Shown: positions 4,767-5,232 of the stretch, one piece after another
Numbering within the stretch: the first letter of the stretch is position 1
Layout: every line of letters begins with the position of its first letter
DNA from: an uncultured Oscillibacter sp.
GTDB lineage: Bacteria > Bacillota > Clostridia > Oscillospirales > Oscillospiraceae
DNA length: 5,232 nucleotides
Assembly: GCA_910585165.1 (NCBI GenBank)
Contig: CAJUBX010000114.1
Span: 1 to 5,232 of the forward strand
Reading direction: 5' to 3'
Notes under the pieces: generated by a model
What the model was told of the DNA's origin: nothing
Seen by the model: the letters and a program-made list of their open reading frames with translations, nothing else
Databases searched by the model: none
Made by a program: the position numbers and the translations under genes

Positions 4767-5198
4767 ATGTCCACTTTTATGGCAAACAAGGCCAACATTG
4801 AGCGCAAGTGGTACATCCTGGACGCCGCCGGCAAGCCCCTGGGCAAGACCGCCGTCCGGGCCGCCGACCTGCTGCGCGGCAAAGGAAAGACCACCTTCAC
4901 CCCCCATGCCGACTGCGGCGACAACGTCATCATCATCAACGCCGGGAAGGCTGTTCTCACCGGCAAAAAGGGTGAGCAGAAGATTTACCGCACCCATTCC
5001 GGCTGGGTGGGCGGCCTCAAGGAGACCCCCTACCGCATCCTGATGCAGGAGAAGCCCGAGGTTGCCATGCGGGTGGCCGTCCGGGGCATGATGCCCAAGA
5101 ACACCGTGGCCAAGGATTCCCTGAAGCGCCTGCACATCTATGCCGGTGCCGAGCACAAGCAGCAGGCCCAGAAGCCCATCGCCCTGGACGCTGAATAA
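4767..5198 (+). CDS. rplM: 50S ribosomal protein L13
   Basis: Large-subunit ribosomal protein that binds 23S rRNA early in 50S assembly. The protein has 143 residues, against 142 in E. coli. Family blocks are KWYILDAAGKPLGKTAVRAA (14-33), LLRGKGKTTFTPHADCGD (35-52), VIIINA (54-59), YRTHSGWVGG (74-83) and the signature VAVRGMMPKN (103-112) followed by LKRLHIYAG. GGAGG lies 7 bases before the ATG at 4767; a second ATG four codons on has no site of its own, so the first is chosen. It is followed after 14 bases by rpsI, the conserved bacterial order. A strong promoter and structured leader precede it. Confidence 0.98.
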   Translation: MSTFMANKANIERKWYILDAAGKPLGKTAVRAADLLRGKGKTTFTPHADCGDNVIIINAGKAVLTGKKGEQKIYRTHSGWVGGLKETPYRILMQEKPEVAMRVAVRGMMPKNTVAKDSLKRLHIYAGAEHKQQAQKPIALDAE

Positions 5199-5212
5199 GG
5201 AGGAGGAAGCGT

Positions 5213-5232
5213 ATGTATCAGTCTAAGAAGCC
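5213..5232 (+). CDS. rpsI: 30S ribosomal protein S9, 5' end only
   Basis: Only the first six codons (MYQSKK) and part of a seventh are in the window. AAGGAGGAGG starts inside the rplM stop codon and lies 6 bases before the ATG. S9 almost always follows L13 in bacteria, and N-termini of the MYxSKxP type are familiar from Clostridia S9 proteins. The call rests on this context and start, because the body of the gene lies beyond the right edge. Confidence 0.82.

Noticed and set aside
4494..5156. A 220-codon minus-strand open frame across rplM and its promoter
   Set aside because: Shadow of rplM; it crosses a strong promoter and leader, has no ribosome binding site and no recognisable domain.

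Overview
The window looks like a piece of chromosome from a high-GC Clostridia-type Firmicute. The Oscillospiraceae / Flavonifractor-Oscillibacter type of gut anaerobe is my best guess, by inference and not by search. The reasons are strongly GC-rich coding DNA, AGGAGG-type ribosome binding sites on every gene, good TTGACA / TATAAT-like promoters, acetate kinase next to the TmcAL family, and an S9 start (MYQSKK) of the kind seen in that group. Everything readable is chromosomal and mostly housekeeping. I see no CRISPR array, insertion sequence, tRNA or phage gene.

Layout, left to right. (1) Positions 1-100 carry no gene, but contain a clear rho-independent terminator for acetate kinase. (2) ackA (minus, 101-1297) is complete with all catalytic residues. 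(3) A 192-base divergent intergenic region (1298-1489) holds the ackA promoter and structured leader, and a possible but weak rightward promoter. (4) tmcAL (plus, 1490-2698) encodes the enzyme that makes N4-acetylcytidine on tRNA-Met from acetate and ATP. It is followed 18 bases later by a lipoprotein gene of the DUF3298 type (plus, 2717-3583); the two probably form one operon. (5) A convergent spacer with a perfect 28-base GC-rich palindrome separates this operon from (6) a two-gene minus-strand cassette: a small XRE-type HTH regulator (4181-4387) and a four-helix membrane protein (3735-4184), overlapping by 4 bases. (7) A 379-base divergent region (4388-4766) holds the cassette promoter with three copies of an operator-like dyad, and on the other side a strong rplM promoter and short structured leader. 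(8) rplM (ribosomal protein L13, 4767-5198) and the first codons of rpsI (S9) run off the right edge.

How the parts relate. AckA (acetate + ATP to and from acetyl phosphate + ADP) and TmcAL (acetate + ATP to acetyl-AMP, then ac4C34 on elongator tRNA-Met) share a substrate and are divergent neighbours. The strongest regulatory signal is at the XRE cassette: three 16-base dyads of the form GTAAAGG-NN-CCTTTAC lie 42 and 44 bases apart, one over the -35 box and one over the predicted start site of a near-consensus promoter. That arrangement predicts tight autorepression by the small HTH protein. The function of its membrane partner is unknown.
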